Source of the DNA: Streptococcus sp. DD13
GTDB lineage: Bacteria; Bacillota; Bacilli; Lactobacillales; Streptococcaceae
NCBI RefSeq assembly: GCF_001578875.1
Contig: NZ_KQ969506.1
Location: 147,589-196,827, forward strand
DNA: 49,239 nt
Direction of reading: 5' to 3'
Positions 29,480 through 38,447 of the stretch are shown here, one piece after another. The position numbers and the translations under genes are program-made. Below the pieces are notes generated by a model. That model searched no databases. It was not told the origin of the DNA and saw only the letters and a list, made by a program, of their open reading frames with translations. Every line of letters starts with the position of its first letter. Positions within the stretch are counted from its first letter, which is position 1.

Positions 29480-30312
29480 AAATACTAGCTGGGATTGTGA
29501 CCTTTCATCCAGAATTAGAACGACTCAAAGCCAACATAAACGCCATTCTACCACAGGTAGACCACTTGGTCCTTGTGGACAATGGTTCGGAAAACTTAGC
29601 AGAAATTCAATCTCTTGTCCAAGATGGGATGACTCTGATTCCCTTGGGCTCCAATCTTGGAATTGCGAAAGCCTTGAATGAGATTGGTCAATACGCTATT
29701 GATCAGTCTTTTGACTGGTTTTTGACGCTGGACCAGGATACGGTTGTCAATGCGAATTTGATGGATCTCTATCGTCCGTACCTTGGTCGGGAGAATACAG
29801 GCATGTTGACTTGCCTTTTCCAAGATATCAATAAGGATGCTGAGGAGATTCCTGAGGAGGAAGTGACCCTTGTGGAGCGAGCCATCACATCAGCAACCCT
29901 TATGAATACAGAGATTTTTCGCGCTTCTCATCGGTTTGATGAAGTCATGTTTATTGATTTGGTGGATTATGATATCTGTATTCAGTATCTCTTGTCAGGT
30001 TATGATATCCTGCGTGTGAACCAGGTTGGATTTTTACATGAGATTGGGAATGCTCAAAAAATTAAGTTTTTTGGAAGGGATGTGTTCACCTATAATCACT
30101 CTCCCTTTCGGAAATACTATATCGCTCGAAATGCTCATTACTTGATCAGAAAGTATGGAAAAAATAAATATACCCGGCATTATTCAAGTATGGTACGTGC
30201 TGAATTTTTGAAAATTCTCTTTTATGAAAAGCAAAAAGGGAAGAAATTAGGAGCCATTATCCGCGGAGTTCTTGCAGGAAAGAGGATGAACGTAAAGAAA
30301 TATGAAAAATAG
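29476..30312 (+). CDS. GT2 family rhamnosyltransferase-like protein
   Basis: 278 residues with AGIVTFHPELERLKANI, LVDNGS, LTLDQDTVV and FIDLVDYDICIQ. This is the pattern of the RfbF/WbbL-type rhamnosyltransferases, a different GT2 branch from RgpB. Donor is probably dTDP-rhamnose; acceptor unknown. It overlaps the flippase and the next gene. Confidence 0.82.
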   Translation: MKILAGIVTFHPELERLKANINAILPQVDHLVLVDNGSENLAEIQSLVQDGMTLIPLGSNLGIAKALNEIGQYAIDQSFDWFLTLDQDTVVNANLMDLYRPYLGRENTGMLTCLFQDINKDAEEIPEEEVTLVERAITSATLMNTEIFRASHRFDEVMFIDLVDYDICIQYLLSGYDILRVNQVGFLHEIGNAQKIKFFGRDVFTYNHSPFRKYYIARNAHYLIRKYGKNKYTRHYSSMVRAEFLKILFYEKQKGKKLGAIIRGVLAGKRMNVKKYEK

Positions 30313-31447
30313 TCAGACCATTGCCTTTTTTTCAGGCTACTATCTTCCATTTTTGGGAGGAATCGAGCGCTATACAGATAAGCTATCAGAAGAGCTTGTC
30401 CGCCTAGGATACCGAGTGGTCATTGTCACGACCAACCATGATCAGCTACCGAACAAGGTTGAAGAAGAAGGACGAACCATTTACCGACTTCCATCCAAGA
30501 AGCTCTTTCAGCAGCGCTATCCTCTCCTGGATAAAAATGCAGTTTTTCACGATCTAATGAAGCAGATTGAAGCGGAAGAGATTGATGCGGTCATCTGTAA
30601 TACCCGCTTTCAGCTGACGACGCTCTTGGGGTTACAATTTGCTAAGAAGCATCACTTGCCATCCTTTGTCCTGGACCACGGTAGTAGCCACTTTACCGTC
30701 AACAATGCCATTTTGGACTTTTTTGGAGCGATCTATGAGCACCTGCTGACGGCCCGCATTAAGCGGTTTAAACCACGATTTTACGGCGTATCACAACGCT
30801 GTTGTGATTGGCTTCGTCATTTCAGAATTGAGGCAGATGGGGTGATTTACAACTCTGTTCCTGCTGATTTGGATCTTCAATTTGCTGGAAAAAGCTATCT
30901 TCCGAAAGAAGAGGGACAGATTTTCATCACCTATGCCGGTCGTATGCTTAAGGAAAAGGGCATTGAAATGCTCCTGGAAGCATTTAGTGGTTCCCATTTT
31001 CCTGAACATGTCCAGCTTCAAATCGCTGGAGATGGCCCAGAGTTCGAACGATTGCAAGAGCAGTATGCCTCTTCTCAGATTCACTTTTTAGGTCGGCTTG
31101 ATTTTGATGGGACCATGTCCCTCATGGCCCAGTCTGACATCTTTGTCTATCCCTCTATGTATCCAGAAGGCTTGCCAACATCCATCTTAGAAGCAGGAAT
31201 CTTGGGCAATGCCATCATTGCAACAGATAGGGGAGGAACAATAGAGGTCATCCATCAAGCGGATCAAGGAATTATCATGGAGGAAACGGTTGCCTCCTTA
31301 CAGTCAGCCCTGAAAACCTTGGTGGAGGATGATACCTTACGAAGTCGGATGCAAGATGCGATCCACCAACGGGTCAAAACCAATTTTACCTGGACAGTGA
31401 CGGCAGAAAAAGTAGCGACCCTCTTAGTCGATTCGGCCAATGATTAG
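30302..31447 (+). CDS. GT4 family glycosyltransferase
   Basis: 381 residues, GT-B fold. N-terminal GYYLPFLGGIERYTDKL and the C-terminal GT4 segment: YAGRMLKEKGIEMLLEAF, then PSMYPEGLPTSILEA with the EG...E pattern that binds the donor. The sugar is not known. It starts inside the last codons of the previous gene. Confidence 0.85.
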   Translation: MKNSQTIAFFSGYYLPFLGGIERYTDKLSEELVRLGYRVVIVTTNHDQLPNKVEEEGRTIYRLPSKKLFQQRYPLLDKNAVFHDLMKQIEAEEIDAVICNTRFQLTTLLGLQFAKKHHLPSFVLDHGSSHFTVNNAILDFFGAIYEHLLTARIKRFKPRFYGVSQRCCDWLRHFRIEADGVIYNSVPADLDLQFAGKSYLPKEEGQIFITYAGRMLKEKGIEMLLEAFSGSHFPEHVQLQIAGDGPEFERLQEQYASSQIHFLGRLDFDGTMSLMAQSDIFVYPSMYPEGLPTSILEAGILGNAIIATDRGGTIEVIHQADQGIIMEETVASLQSALKTLVEDDTLRSRMQDAIHQRVKTNFTWTVTAEKVATLLVDSAND

Positions 31448-31468
31448 TCAGTTTACAAGGAGATAAAG

Positions 31469-33210
31469 GTGAAGTTTGTTGAGAAAGAAAAATATCGCTA
31501 TGGGATTTTAGCGATTTATTCTATTTTTTTGTAGTTCTATCTTATATTGCGATTAATTACCAGAGTCGTGTGGTAGACTATGGCTTTCACTTAACACGGA
31601 TCGTTGGATTAGCCCAATCAATCCGACATGGGGACTTTCTACCCAATATCAACCATCTTTTTACTTATGGAACGGGCTATCCTACCCCGATGTTTTATGG
31701 CAACTGGGCTTTGTATCTACCAGCCTTGGCTTTTATCCTAACGAAGTTAGGAACAGTGGCCTTTGCGGTTTATACCTTGCAGATTGTCCTTGCGACGACC
31801 TTTTCCGTCTATTATTGCTTCTCAAAGATGACTGGACATCGCAAAGCCAGTTTTTACGCGGCCATCCTGCTTCCTATCGCCTATCCCTTATTTGGCTATG
31901 GGATGACTCTTATGGTCCCTCTCGTCCCCTGCTTGCTTTACGCCATCCACCGTGTCCTCTTTCAGAAGAAGTACAATCCCATCCCTTTAGCTCTTGTGAT
32001 TGCACTTTTAATCCAAGGCCATATCCTATCGACAATGATCTTAGCGATTACGTCTATTGTTGTGGTTCTGTTCTTGATCCGAAAGTTGGATCTAAAAGGG
32101 ATCCAATCATTTGTGACCTCCCTGGTTATTGGTTTGCTTTTATCAATTGGATTTATCCTCCAATTCTTGGAGCAGGCCCGTTCTCAGCAGTTCTTTTATG
32201 AATGGAAGACGCGAGACTTTCCCTTTAAAACGACCTTTACAAGTTCAGAAGTGAAGTCTCTTTTCCAGACTCTACTAGATCTGTTTTTCAAGTTTAATGT
32301 GAATGACGCATCTTCTTACTTGAAATGGCTCCTCTTTGCTTCCATGTTTTGGCTCTTCTTCTATTTTAAAAAGTGCAAACCCTTTACCAGGGTTTTGCTG
32401 GGAACCTCCCTTATCTTGCTTCTTGCAACAACCAATCTATTGCCCTGGACCAGCGTTTTAAGACACACCTTTTTAAGTGCCCTCCAGTACCCCAATCGCT
32501 TGATATTCTTTGTTCCGATTTTCTTACTCTTGGCACTCGTAAATGAAGGGAAAGAGCGCTGGTTACGCGGGATGCTTGTCGTGATCGTGCCGGTCTATCT
32601 CTTTATGATTCTCACAACTTATCACTTCCAAAATAAGGTGGCCCTGGATTATATGCGGGAGACCAATCGCATCATGTCAGAAGCTTATGTCCAGATCCCG
32701 GCTCTCAAAGACTACCTCACTCCATCAGGAGATGAGTACTATACGATTGATGTTCACCATAAGGAAATCAGGGATCGGGATACCCTGGTCAAGTTTGATG
32801 AACTCAACAATGCCACCGTTCGCAATATTCGCTATCAATACAATCGCCTGAGCTTTGATATTCAGCTTCAGGATCCTAGAAAGGAAGCCGTCATCGTCCT
32901 TCCTAAGATCTGGTATAAGGGCTATCGAGCGACTTATTCAGCTGGTGCTCAAGGTAGCCAACCAGCCCTAGCCACAAGAAAAAGAAGCCAATCTTCTTTA
33001 TTAGGCTGGCTAGAAAAAGGGATGAAGGTAAAGGAAAGCCAAGTCTTATACAATGGTAAAATGCGTTTGACCGTTACAAAAAGCGGACATGTAGACATTT
33101 ATTATCAAAAGACCTGGTTACAAACGATTGGTTTCGTCCTAGAAACCGCAGCTTGGATTTTCCTCGCCTTTATCCTATGGAAATATAGGAAAAAGTCCCA
33201 GAGGGAATAA
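31469..33210 (+). CDS. PTPS-related polytopic membrane protein, frameshifted near the start
   Basis: A large membrane protein of the 6-pyruvoyl-tetrahydropterin-synthase-related type (a GT-C/YfhO-like family in glycan loci), with about ten membrane segments and a C-terminal outside domain. The open frame that carries most of it begins at 31570. A GTG at 31469 with AAGGAG at 31457-31462 gives the expected start and first membrane segment, but this frame stops at 31531. One extra T in the T7 run at 31524-31530 would join the two into a full protein of about 580 residues. A real mutation or a sequencing error are both possible. Confidence 0.75.
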
Positions 33211-33496
33211 GAAACGATCAAGATGACAGAGAGAGCATTCAAAAGGATTTCCCGTCTATTTCGATTGGATAGCGTAGGATACGTTGTTGCGAAGTTTGGA
33301 AAGTAAACTATTCAAAATTGATTCAGAACTTCCAGAAAAGGAGGAGCTGAGTCTTTTTTATGAAAGTCAGAATCGTTCAACGTTAGGGCAAGGAGAGTAG
33401 GGAGGTGTTCTACATCGGAGGTCATCCAATCAGAATGGTACATTTATTTGTGACGCGATTACTGGTTAGCTAGAGATCTATTCTCTCGCGGATTGA
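33211..33496. other. Non-coding gap at the end of the polysaccharide locus
   Basis: I see no supported gene or terminator here. A 27-codon frame near 33224 lacks a ribosome site. The region may be the decayed end of the locus, but nothing in it identifies a former gene. Confidence 0.4.
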
Positions 33497-33525
33497 TTGA
33501 AAATATCCTCTCTTTCATTTATAAT
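33497..33525 (+). promoter_or_regulatory. Promoter of the DUF3290-DUF421 pair
   Basis: TTGAAA at 33497-33502, a 17-base spacer, and TATAAT at 33520-33525: near consensus. The start codon follows about 34 bases later behind AAAGGGG. Confidence 0.85.
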
Positions 33526-33558
33526 AAAAGACGATTTTATGAAAAGGGGTAAATGTAG

Positions 33559-34014
33559 ATGAAATTCTACTCGTACGACTATGTTCTCAGCCAAATCAGC
33601 CTACAAAATAATGTAATGGTTGGCATGCAAATTCTTCTATTGGTTGTAACGGGATTTTTTGCATTCAAGGCCTATCAAGACAATCGGGGAACGAAATTCC
33701 GTGAATTAGTAATGATTTCAGCCCTGACCTTGCTGGCCTTGCTCTTGATAACTATCTCAAATTTTCAGGACAACCAAGCATCGAATAATCAATTTCAAAC
33801 TTCCCTTCATTTTATCGAAGTAGTGTCAGGGGATTTGGGGGTAGACAAGGCTGATGTCTATGTGAATACCTCAGCGACGACTGACGGAGCGATTCTCAAG
33901 GTAGGAGATAATTACTATCGTGCCATGAATGGAAGTGAACCGGATAAATTCCTATTAGAAAAAATGGAACTCTTTAAAACAGATGATATTGAATTGGTGG
34001 AGGTGAACAAATGA
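33559..34014 (+). CDS. DUF3290 membrane protein
   Basis: 151 residues, two membrane segments (about 20-40 and 50-70) and an acidic outside or cytosolic tail. Starts MKFYSYDYVLSQISLQNN, which is typical of DUF3290. The function of the family is not known. It always tends to pair with a DUF421 gene, as here, where the stop and next start overlap as ATGA. Confidence 0.82.
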   Translation: MKFYSYDYVLSQISLQNNVMVGMQILLLVVTGFFAFKAYQDNRGTKFRELVMISALTLLALLLITISNFQDNQASNNQFQTSLHFIEVVSGDLGVDKADVYVNTSATTDGAILKVGDNYYRAMNGSEPDKFLLEKMELFKTDDIELVEVNK

Positions 34015-34646
34015 CCCTGGATTATCTGGATATCTTAATCAAACTTGCCCTGGGCCTCTTTTCGCTCGTTATTGTGATTAACGTAACGGGAAAGGGAAAT
34101 TTGGCGCCGAACTCCGCTACTGATCAGATTCAGAACTATGTACTAGGTGGAATTATTGGTGGGGTGATTTATAATAGTGGCATTAGTATTCTACAGTATG
34201 TGGTCATCCTGATTATGTGGACTATTTTGGTCTTGACGCTCAAGTGGCTCAATAATCATGTTCGTTTTGTGAAGCAGGTCATCGATGGGAAACCAACCCT
34301 TCTGATTCGAAATGGAAAAATTGACCCAGAAGCTTGTCGAAGTGTCGGTTTATCAGCCTCTGATGTTGCACTTAAGCTACGGAGTCAAGGTATTTTCCAG
34401 CTAAAACAAGTCAAACGGGCTGTGCAGGAGCAAAATGGGCAACTCATTGTCGTACAGATGGGGGACGAGAATCCCAAATATCCTGTCGTAACAGATGGAG
34501 TGATTCAGCTAGAAGTGCTAGAATCTATTGGACGTAGCGAGGAGTGGCTTCTTGATAACCTCAGTAAACAAGGATATGATAATGTCGCTAATATCTTTAT
34601 TGCTGAGTACGACAAGGGCGTGGTAACCGTCGTGACATATGAATAA
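34011..34646 (+). CDS. DUF421 (YetF-like) membrane protein
   Basis: 211 residues. Three N-terminal membrane segments, then the cytosolic DUF421 domain with GKPTLLIRNGKIDPEACR, split as GKPTLLIRNG and KIDPEA. YetF proteins are membrane proteins of unclear role in envelope or stress physiology. Coupled to the DUF3290 gene by a 4-base overlap. Confidence 0.85.
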   Translation: MTLDYLDILIKLALGLFSLVIVINVTGKGNLAPNSATDQIQNYVLGGIIGGVIYNSGISILQYVVILIMWTILVLTLKWLNNHVRFVKQVIDGKPTLLIRNGKIDPEACRSVGLSASDVALKLRSQGIFQLKQVKRAVQEQNGQLIVVQMGDENPKYPVVTDGVIQLEVLESIGRSEEWLLDNLSKQGYDNVANIFIAEYDKGVVTVVTYE

Positions 34647-34660
34647 AAAAGGTGAACTGG

Positions 34661-34701
34661 GGGATCTTCTGAAGTAAAAAAATGCATGGAAGATTCCTTT
34701 T
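34661..34701 (+). terminator. Probable terminator after the DUF421 gene
   Basis: GGGATCTTC at 34661-34669 pairs with GAAGATTCC at 34689-34697 (one wobble), followed by TTTT. The 19-base loop makes it a weak call. Confidence 0.5.
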
Positions 34702-34757
34702 CATCATTCAATGCCTTCTCAAACCGTTTAGGAAGACGGTTGCGAATCGGATTCAAT

Positions 34758-34930
34758 GAGGCTGGGACAAAAGTCCTAGCCTCTCCATAGTTTTTGGATG
34801 GTCGAGCAAGACGCAGTGGTTGAGTGGGCTCTACTAGGCTGATCTCATCCGCATTTACAGCCTGACTCAACTGTGGGGAGGTGGAACGACCAAATCGAAT
34901 TCGAACGAATGACCGATTTCTGTCCCACTC
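34758..34930. repeat. Streptococcal intergenic repeat with terminal inverted repeats (MITE-like)
   Basis: Begins GAGGCTGGGACA and ends TGTCCCACTC, giving inverted ends that share TGGGACA. The left end is itself a hairpin (GAGGCT..GGAC with GTCC..AGCCTC). The inside carries the GTCGAGCAAGACGCAGTGGT and GAGTGGGCTCTACTA segments that I recognise from many mitis/sanguinis-group intergenic regions. It has no coding capacity and may work as a two-way terminator. Confidence 0.7.
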
Positions 34931-35050
34931 TCTTTTTTCTCACAGTGGGCCTTCTTGGGTCATTCCTTTCCTTGTCACGTTCTGTGATTCGCTTTCGTTT
35001 TTCTAAAGCGCTTTGCAGAAACAGAACTTAAAAAACGTTGTTTCCGTTTG

Positions 35051-35075
35051 AAGAGGTTGCAAGACCTCTTTTTTT
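35051..35075 (+). terminator. Intrinsic terminator upstream of the amidase promoter
   Basis: AAGAGGT at 35051-35057 pairs with ACCTCTT at 35064-35070, followed by T to 35075. No gene lies directly upstream, so it may shield the amidase from read-through. The rest of 34931-35050 shows small hairpins only. Confidence 0.75.
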
Positions 35076-35080
35076 GAGCC

Positions 35081-35109
35081 TTGCAGTCGCTCGTAAAAAA
35101 TGATACGAT
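35081..35109 (+). promoter_or_regulatory. Promoter of the ChW-repeat amidase gene
   Basis: TTGCAG at 35081-35086, a 17-base spacer, TACGAT at 35104-35109 with TGA before it (extended -10). The leader then holds a perfect 7-bp hairpin, GGCTTCC at 35132-35138 with GGAAGCC at 35143-35149, 20 bases before the start codon. Confidence 0.75.
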
Positions 35110-35169
35110 AAAGGATATTTATGGAAAGTTTGGCTTCCTGTTGGAAGCCGTAACGAATGAAAGGGAGAA

Positions 35170-37113
35170 ATGAAAAAAATAGGATCACACAAGGCCTATG
35201 CCTTATATGCGAGTCTTTTGCTAGCTACGATTGCAAATGCCCCAGCTGTATTAGCAGATCAAGGGACGACAGACGAGACGAGTACACCTGTCTCTGTCAC
35301 ACAAACTTCTAAGACAGAGACCGAATTGGATAAAGTTCGGACGGAAGCAAGAAATAGCGAAGGACAAAGCCTAGCTGCACCTGTCACGATTGCCGAAGAA
35401 CCTGTCGCAGTCGCACCTCATACTGAAAAAAACACGGAATCTGCGAGTTCGGAATCCCAAACAAGATCCGACTCCTCCCAGACGACCAGACAAGTGCCGT
35501 CATCTGCTGAACGTCCAGTCGCTCAAGGGCAAAGAGTAGAAGAGCAAAAGCCCGTTCTCACCTATAGCAGTCACGTGCAGAATATCGGGTGGCAAAAGGA
35601 AGTTTCAGAGGGACAAACTAGTGGAACGGTTGGCCAATCCAAGCGTGTGGAGGCAATCAAAATCCAAGTCCAATCCAAGGATGGTGGCGTGCGTTATCAA
35701 GCTCATGTCCAAAATATTGGCTGGCAAGACGTGGTGTCCAACGGACAAGTCGCTGGAACCATTGGTCAGTCCAAGCAAATGGAGGCCTTTAACCTGCAAC
35801 TGACAGGGAACCTTCTTGTGCAGTATGATCTTTATTATCGCGCCCAGATTCAAAATAAGGGCTGGCTAGGTTGGGCAAAAAATGGAGAAAATGCAGGAAG
35901 TCAAGGGCTAGGTCTTCGCTTAGAAGCCTATGAAGTCCGCTTGGTGAAAAAGGGGACGAGTGCAGGCTTCAGTACCAACGGTGCTTTTTTAACCAATCTG
36001 CCTGAGAAAAAGGACGTCCGCATCCCCCAACCAGGTGTGTTTTATAAGGCTCATGTAAAAAATGTTGGTTGGCAAACGGCTGTCTCCAATGGGCAGGTAG
36101 CGGGGACCGTCGGAGAATCCAAGCAAATGGAAGCCCTCGTGGTGTCCTTGACGGATGTATCTCATGGAACGATTGAAGTCAAAAGTCATGTCCAAAATAT
36201 CGGCTGGCAGAACTATGTGACTGGTGGAAAAGAAAGCGGGACAACTGGAAAAGGACTTCGGGTGGAAGCCCTGCAAATGCACCTGACCGGAGAATTGGCC
36301 CAGCACTATCGCGTAGCCTATCGTGTCCATGTTCAAGATATTGGTTGGCAAGATTGGGTTTATGAAGATCAAATCGCGGGGACCATCGGTCGGTCCAAGC
36401 AAATCGAAGCCTTGCAAGTACAAATTGTCAAGAAGGAGGAGCAGCTGGCCAACACCATTCCAGTTGTCAAACCTGCTCAAAAGGGAGCATCAGCCTCCCA
36501 AGGAAATTATAGTGTCCTCAATCGGGTGATCTATTTGGATGCAGGACATGGCGGGAAGGATCCAGGAGCGGTTGCCAATGGACTTCTAGAGAAAAACTTG
36601 AATATGGCCATCCAAAACAAACTAAAGACGCAATTAGAACGAAAAGGCTATAAAGTAGTGACCACACGGACAACGGACTCTTTTGTGGACTTGTTGGAAC
36701 GCTCTCAAGCTGCCAATAAGAGTCGTGCGGATATCTTTATCAGTATCCATTTCAATTCAGGTCCAGCATCGTTTGAGGGGATTGAGACCTATTATTACCA
36801 AGCCTATGCGGAATACCCTTCTAAAATCAATGCAAGCTATCATGTCAATCCAGAGCGGATGTCTCGAAGCGATGCCCTTGCTCAAGCGATTCATACCCAT
36901 GTCGTGCGCCAATCCGGTGCCAAAAATCGTGGCGTACAACGCAACACCTTCTCTGTGTTGAGAGAAACCACTGCTCCTGCTGTTCTACTTGAGTTGGGCT
37001 ATATGTCCAATTCGTCAGAGGCCAAGAAAATGGCCACTAGTGCTTATCAGGACAAGTTGGTTGCTGGGATCCTTGCCGGAGTGGATGCCTATTACAAACA
37101 ATATACATTATAG
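35170..37113 (+). CDS. Secreted N-acetylmuramoyl-L-alanine amidase with six ChW repeats
   Basis: Cleaves the amide bond between MurNAc and the stem peptide. 647 residues: a signal peptide ending near ALADQ (residue 31), a Ser/Thr/Glu-rich linker to about 130, six ChW-type repeats (residues about 130-425, each with an xHVQNIGWQ..V core and G-[TS]-x-G-x-[SG] then EA), then an Amidase_3 domain (about 451-647). Zinc ligands are His in DAGHGG, Glu in LLEKNL, and His in ISIHFNS; LELGYMSN holds the catalytic Glu. There is no LPXTG and no choline-binding repeat, so the ChW repeats probably hold it to the wall. AAGGGAG precedes the start. Confidence 0.9.
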   Translation: MKKIGSHKAYALYASLLLATIANAPAVLADQGTTDETSTPVSVTQTSKTETELDKVRTEARNSEGQSLAAPVTIAEEPVAVAPHTEKNTESASSESQTRSDSSQTTRQVPSSAERPVAQGQRVEEQKPVLTYSSHVQNIGWQKEVSEGQTSGTVGQSKRVEAIKIQVQSKDGGVRYQAHVQNIGWQDVVSNGQVAGTIGQSKQMEAFNLQLTGNLLVQYDLYYRAQIQNKGWLGWAKNGENAGSQGLGLRLEAYEVRLVKKGTSAGFSTNGAFLTNLPEKKDVRIPQPGVFYKAHVKNVGWQTAVSNGQVAGTVGESKQMEALVVSLTDVSHGTIEVKSHVQNIGWQNYVTGGKESGTTGKGLRVEALQMHLTGELAQHYRVAYRVHVQDIGWQDWVYEDQIAGTIGRSKQIEALQVQIVKKEEQLANTIPVVKPAQKGASASQGNYSVLNRVIYLDAGHGGKDPGAVANGLLEKNLNMAIQNKLKTQLERKGYKVVTTRTTDSFVDLLERSQAANKSRADIFISIHFNSGPASFEGIETYYYQAYAEYPSKINASYHVNPERMSRSDALAQAIHTHVVRQSGAKNRGVQRNTFSVLRETTAPAVLLELGYMSNSSEAKKMATSAYQDKLVAGILAGVDAYYKQYTL

Positions 37114-37119
37114 AAAATG

Positions 37120-37151
37120 AAAAGTTACTGATAAATTTCAGTAACTTTTTT
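37120..37151 (+). terminator. Intrinsic terminator after the amidase gene
   Basis: AAAAGTTACTG at 37120-37130 pairs perfectly with CAGTAACTTTT starting at 37139, ending in six T. Confidence 0.9.
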
Positions 37152-37192
37152 CTGTTTTTCAAACTGAAAACTAAGGAATTTTTCTTTTTTTA

Positions 37193-37201
37193 TGCTAGAA
37201 T
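37193..37201 (+). promoter_or_regulatory. Extended -10 promoter of ebsA
   Basis: TGC followed by TAGAAT at 37196-37201. No clear -35. GAGGAGG follows close to the start codon. Confidence 0.6.
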
Positions 37202-37220
37202 AAGTAGAGGAGGCCTTCCG

Positions 37221-37688
37221 ATGATTAAAATTTTTGGGAAATACCGCTATCACTGGCAACCAGAATTAGCCTGGTCCATGATTTACTGGTGTTTGACGCT
37301 CATGATGCTCTTTATTCCATTGGCGATTTTTTTTGAAATTTCCTATATCAGCACAACGATACAGCAGTTTTTGCTGGCCTTTTTAGTGCTGGTCATGCTA
37401 GGAGTTCATCGATATTTTGTCATTAAAGATGATGAGTTACAGATTTCAACGGCCAATCCGTTCAAGACGACCAAAATTCCCGTCTCTTCTATCCACAAAG
37501 TAGAAGTCAGAAAACAAAATGTGACGATTTTCTCGACGGATTATCCGGATGGGATGATTTATCGGATGCGCAAATGGCCCAAAAAATATTTTATCAATGC
37601 CTTGACACTGACGGATAGTTTTCAAGGGGAAATCGAGTTGAGTGATGGGAAAGAATTTGATTATTTTTCTGCCTATTATTTAAAATAA
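37221..37688 (+). CDS. ebsA: EbsA family membrane protein
   Basis: 155 residues starting MIKIFGKYRYHWQPELAW, the family N-terminus, then two membrane segments (about 20-42 and 48-64) and a C-terminal soluble PH-like part. EbsA was named from enterococcal aggregation substance studies; its actual role is unclear. Its 3' end overlaps the ferredoxin gene tail to tail by 13 bases. Confidence 0.82.
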   Translation: MIKIFGKYRYHWQPELAWSMIYWCLTLMMLFIPLAIFFEISYISTTIQQFLLAFLVLVMLGVHRYFVIKDDELQISTANPFKTTKIPVSSIHKVEVRKQNVTIFSTDYPDGMIYRMRKWPKKYFINALTLTDSFQGEIELSDGKEFDYFSAYYLK

Positions 37689-37885
37689 TCTCGCTCAACT
37701 TCGATAGCTCGCGTCGGACATGACTTTGCAGCTTCCATGATGGCTGGAGTTAGTGGGACATCGATCTCAAGTTCTGTTGATTCTGAAAAAATAACGATGC
37801 CATCATCGTCATAGTCAAAAACAGTTGAAATCGTTTGGCAAAGCCCGCAGGCGATGCATTTTTCAGGAGTCAATTTTACGTTCAT
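37676..37885 (-). CDS. Ferredoxin, single [4Fe-4S] type
   Basis: 69 residues. Cluster ligands are in CIACGLC (Cys 10, 13 and 16) and in SCPTRAIEV (fourth Cys). This is the small acidic ferredoxin of Firmicutes, an electron carrier with unknown partners here. It converges on ebsA with overlapping ends, and its start lies about 48 bases from the divergent LysM gene. Confidence 0.9.
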   Translation of the reverse strand: MNVKLTPEKCIACGLCQTISTVFDYDDDGIVIFSESTELEIDVPLTPAIMEAAKSCPTRAIEVERDYFK

Positions 37886-37933
37886 ATTTTTATTTTAATG
37901 CTTATTTTACAAAAAAACAAGGAGAACATACCT

Positions 37934-38437
37934 ATGTCACAAGAAACACAAGAGCCATGGAACGAAGAAGTCGTTTCACAAGAAGCATCTAGAAGAAGTC
38001 GTCGTCGAAAAGGGCGCGATATCAATACCCTTATTTTTACGATATTAGGGATCGTTTTTCTTGTGATTGTAGTGGTCATGATTGGAATCGCGGTCTACCT
38101 CTCTTCAAATGGAAGCCGAACATCTTCCAATGATGGCTTCTTCAACTCCACGAATGCCAGCAGTAATGAAGCAGCTATTGCCAGCCAAAGCAAATCATCT
38201 GTGGCTTCTAGTACGACCTCATCTTCAACTTCAACAGCCCAGTCGACAGCTGCGAGCAGTTCTTCCTCAACGGTTGCTTCAAGCGAAGGGACAATCACCG
38301 TCAATGCAGGTGAAGGGGAAGGATCGATTGCGGCGCGTGCAGGTATTTCCATTGCAGAATTGGAACGTTTAAATCCTGAACACATGACGACTGGATCTTG
38401 GTATGCCAACCCAGGTGATGTTGTTCGAATCAAATAG
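37934..38437 (+). CDS. Membrane-anchored LysM protein (SAG1386/EF1546 family)
   Basis: 167 residues. Acidic N-terminus, a basic patch [10 protein letters not shown], one membrane segment (about 31-55), a Ser/Thr/Ala-rich linker, and a C-terminal LysM-type domain (about 119-167, [18 protein letters not shown]). It binds peptidoglycan outside the cell. I chose ATG 37934 after AAGGAG; a longer frame from 37835 has no ribosome site and would add residues not expected for the family. Its stop overlaps the cmk ribosome site. Confidence 0.85.
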   Translation: MSQETQEPWNEEVVSQEASRRSRRRKGRDINTLIFTILGIVFLVIVVVMIGIAVYLSSNGSRTSSNDGFFNSTNASSNEAAIASQSKSSVASSTTSSSTSTAQSTAASSSSSTVASSEGTITVNAGEGEGSIAARAGISIAELERLNPEHMTTGSWYANPGDVVRIK

Positions 38438-38447
38438 GAGTAGAAGT

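Noticed and set aside
33224..33307. 27-codon frame starting MTERAFKRIS in the gap before the DUF3290 gene
   Set aside because: No ribosome site and no similarity that I recognise; not reported as a gene.
35121..35153. Ten-codon frame in the amidase leader as a possible leader peptide
   Set aside because: No biased codons, no ribosome site, and no terminator alternative nearby; only a simple hairpin overlaps it.
35561..36440. Regular DNA repeats of about 130 bases that could suggest a tandem or CRISPR-like array
   Set aside because: They encode the six ChW protein repeats in frame within the amidase; DNA identity between copies is partial and spacing follows the protein domain.
35989..36480. 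Open frame of 163 codons on the minus strand
   Set aside because: It is the antisense of the repeated ChW region, and its own repeats only mirror that sequence.
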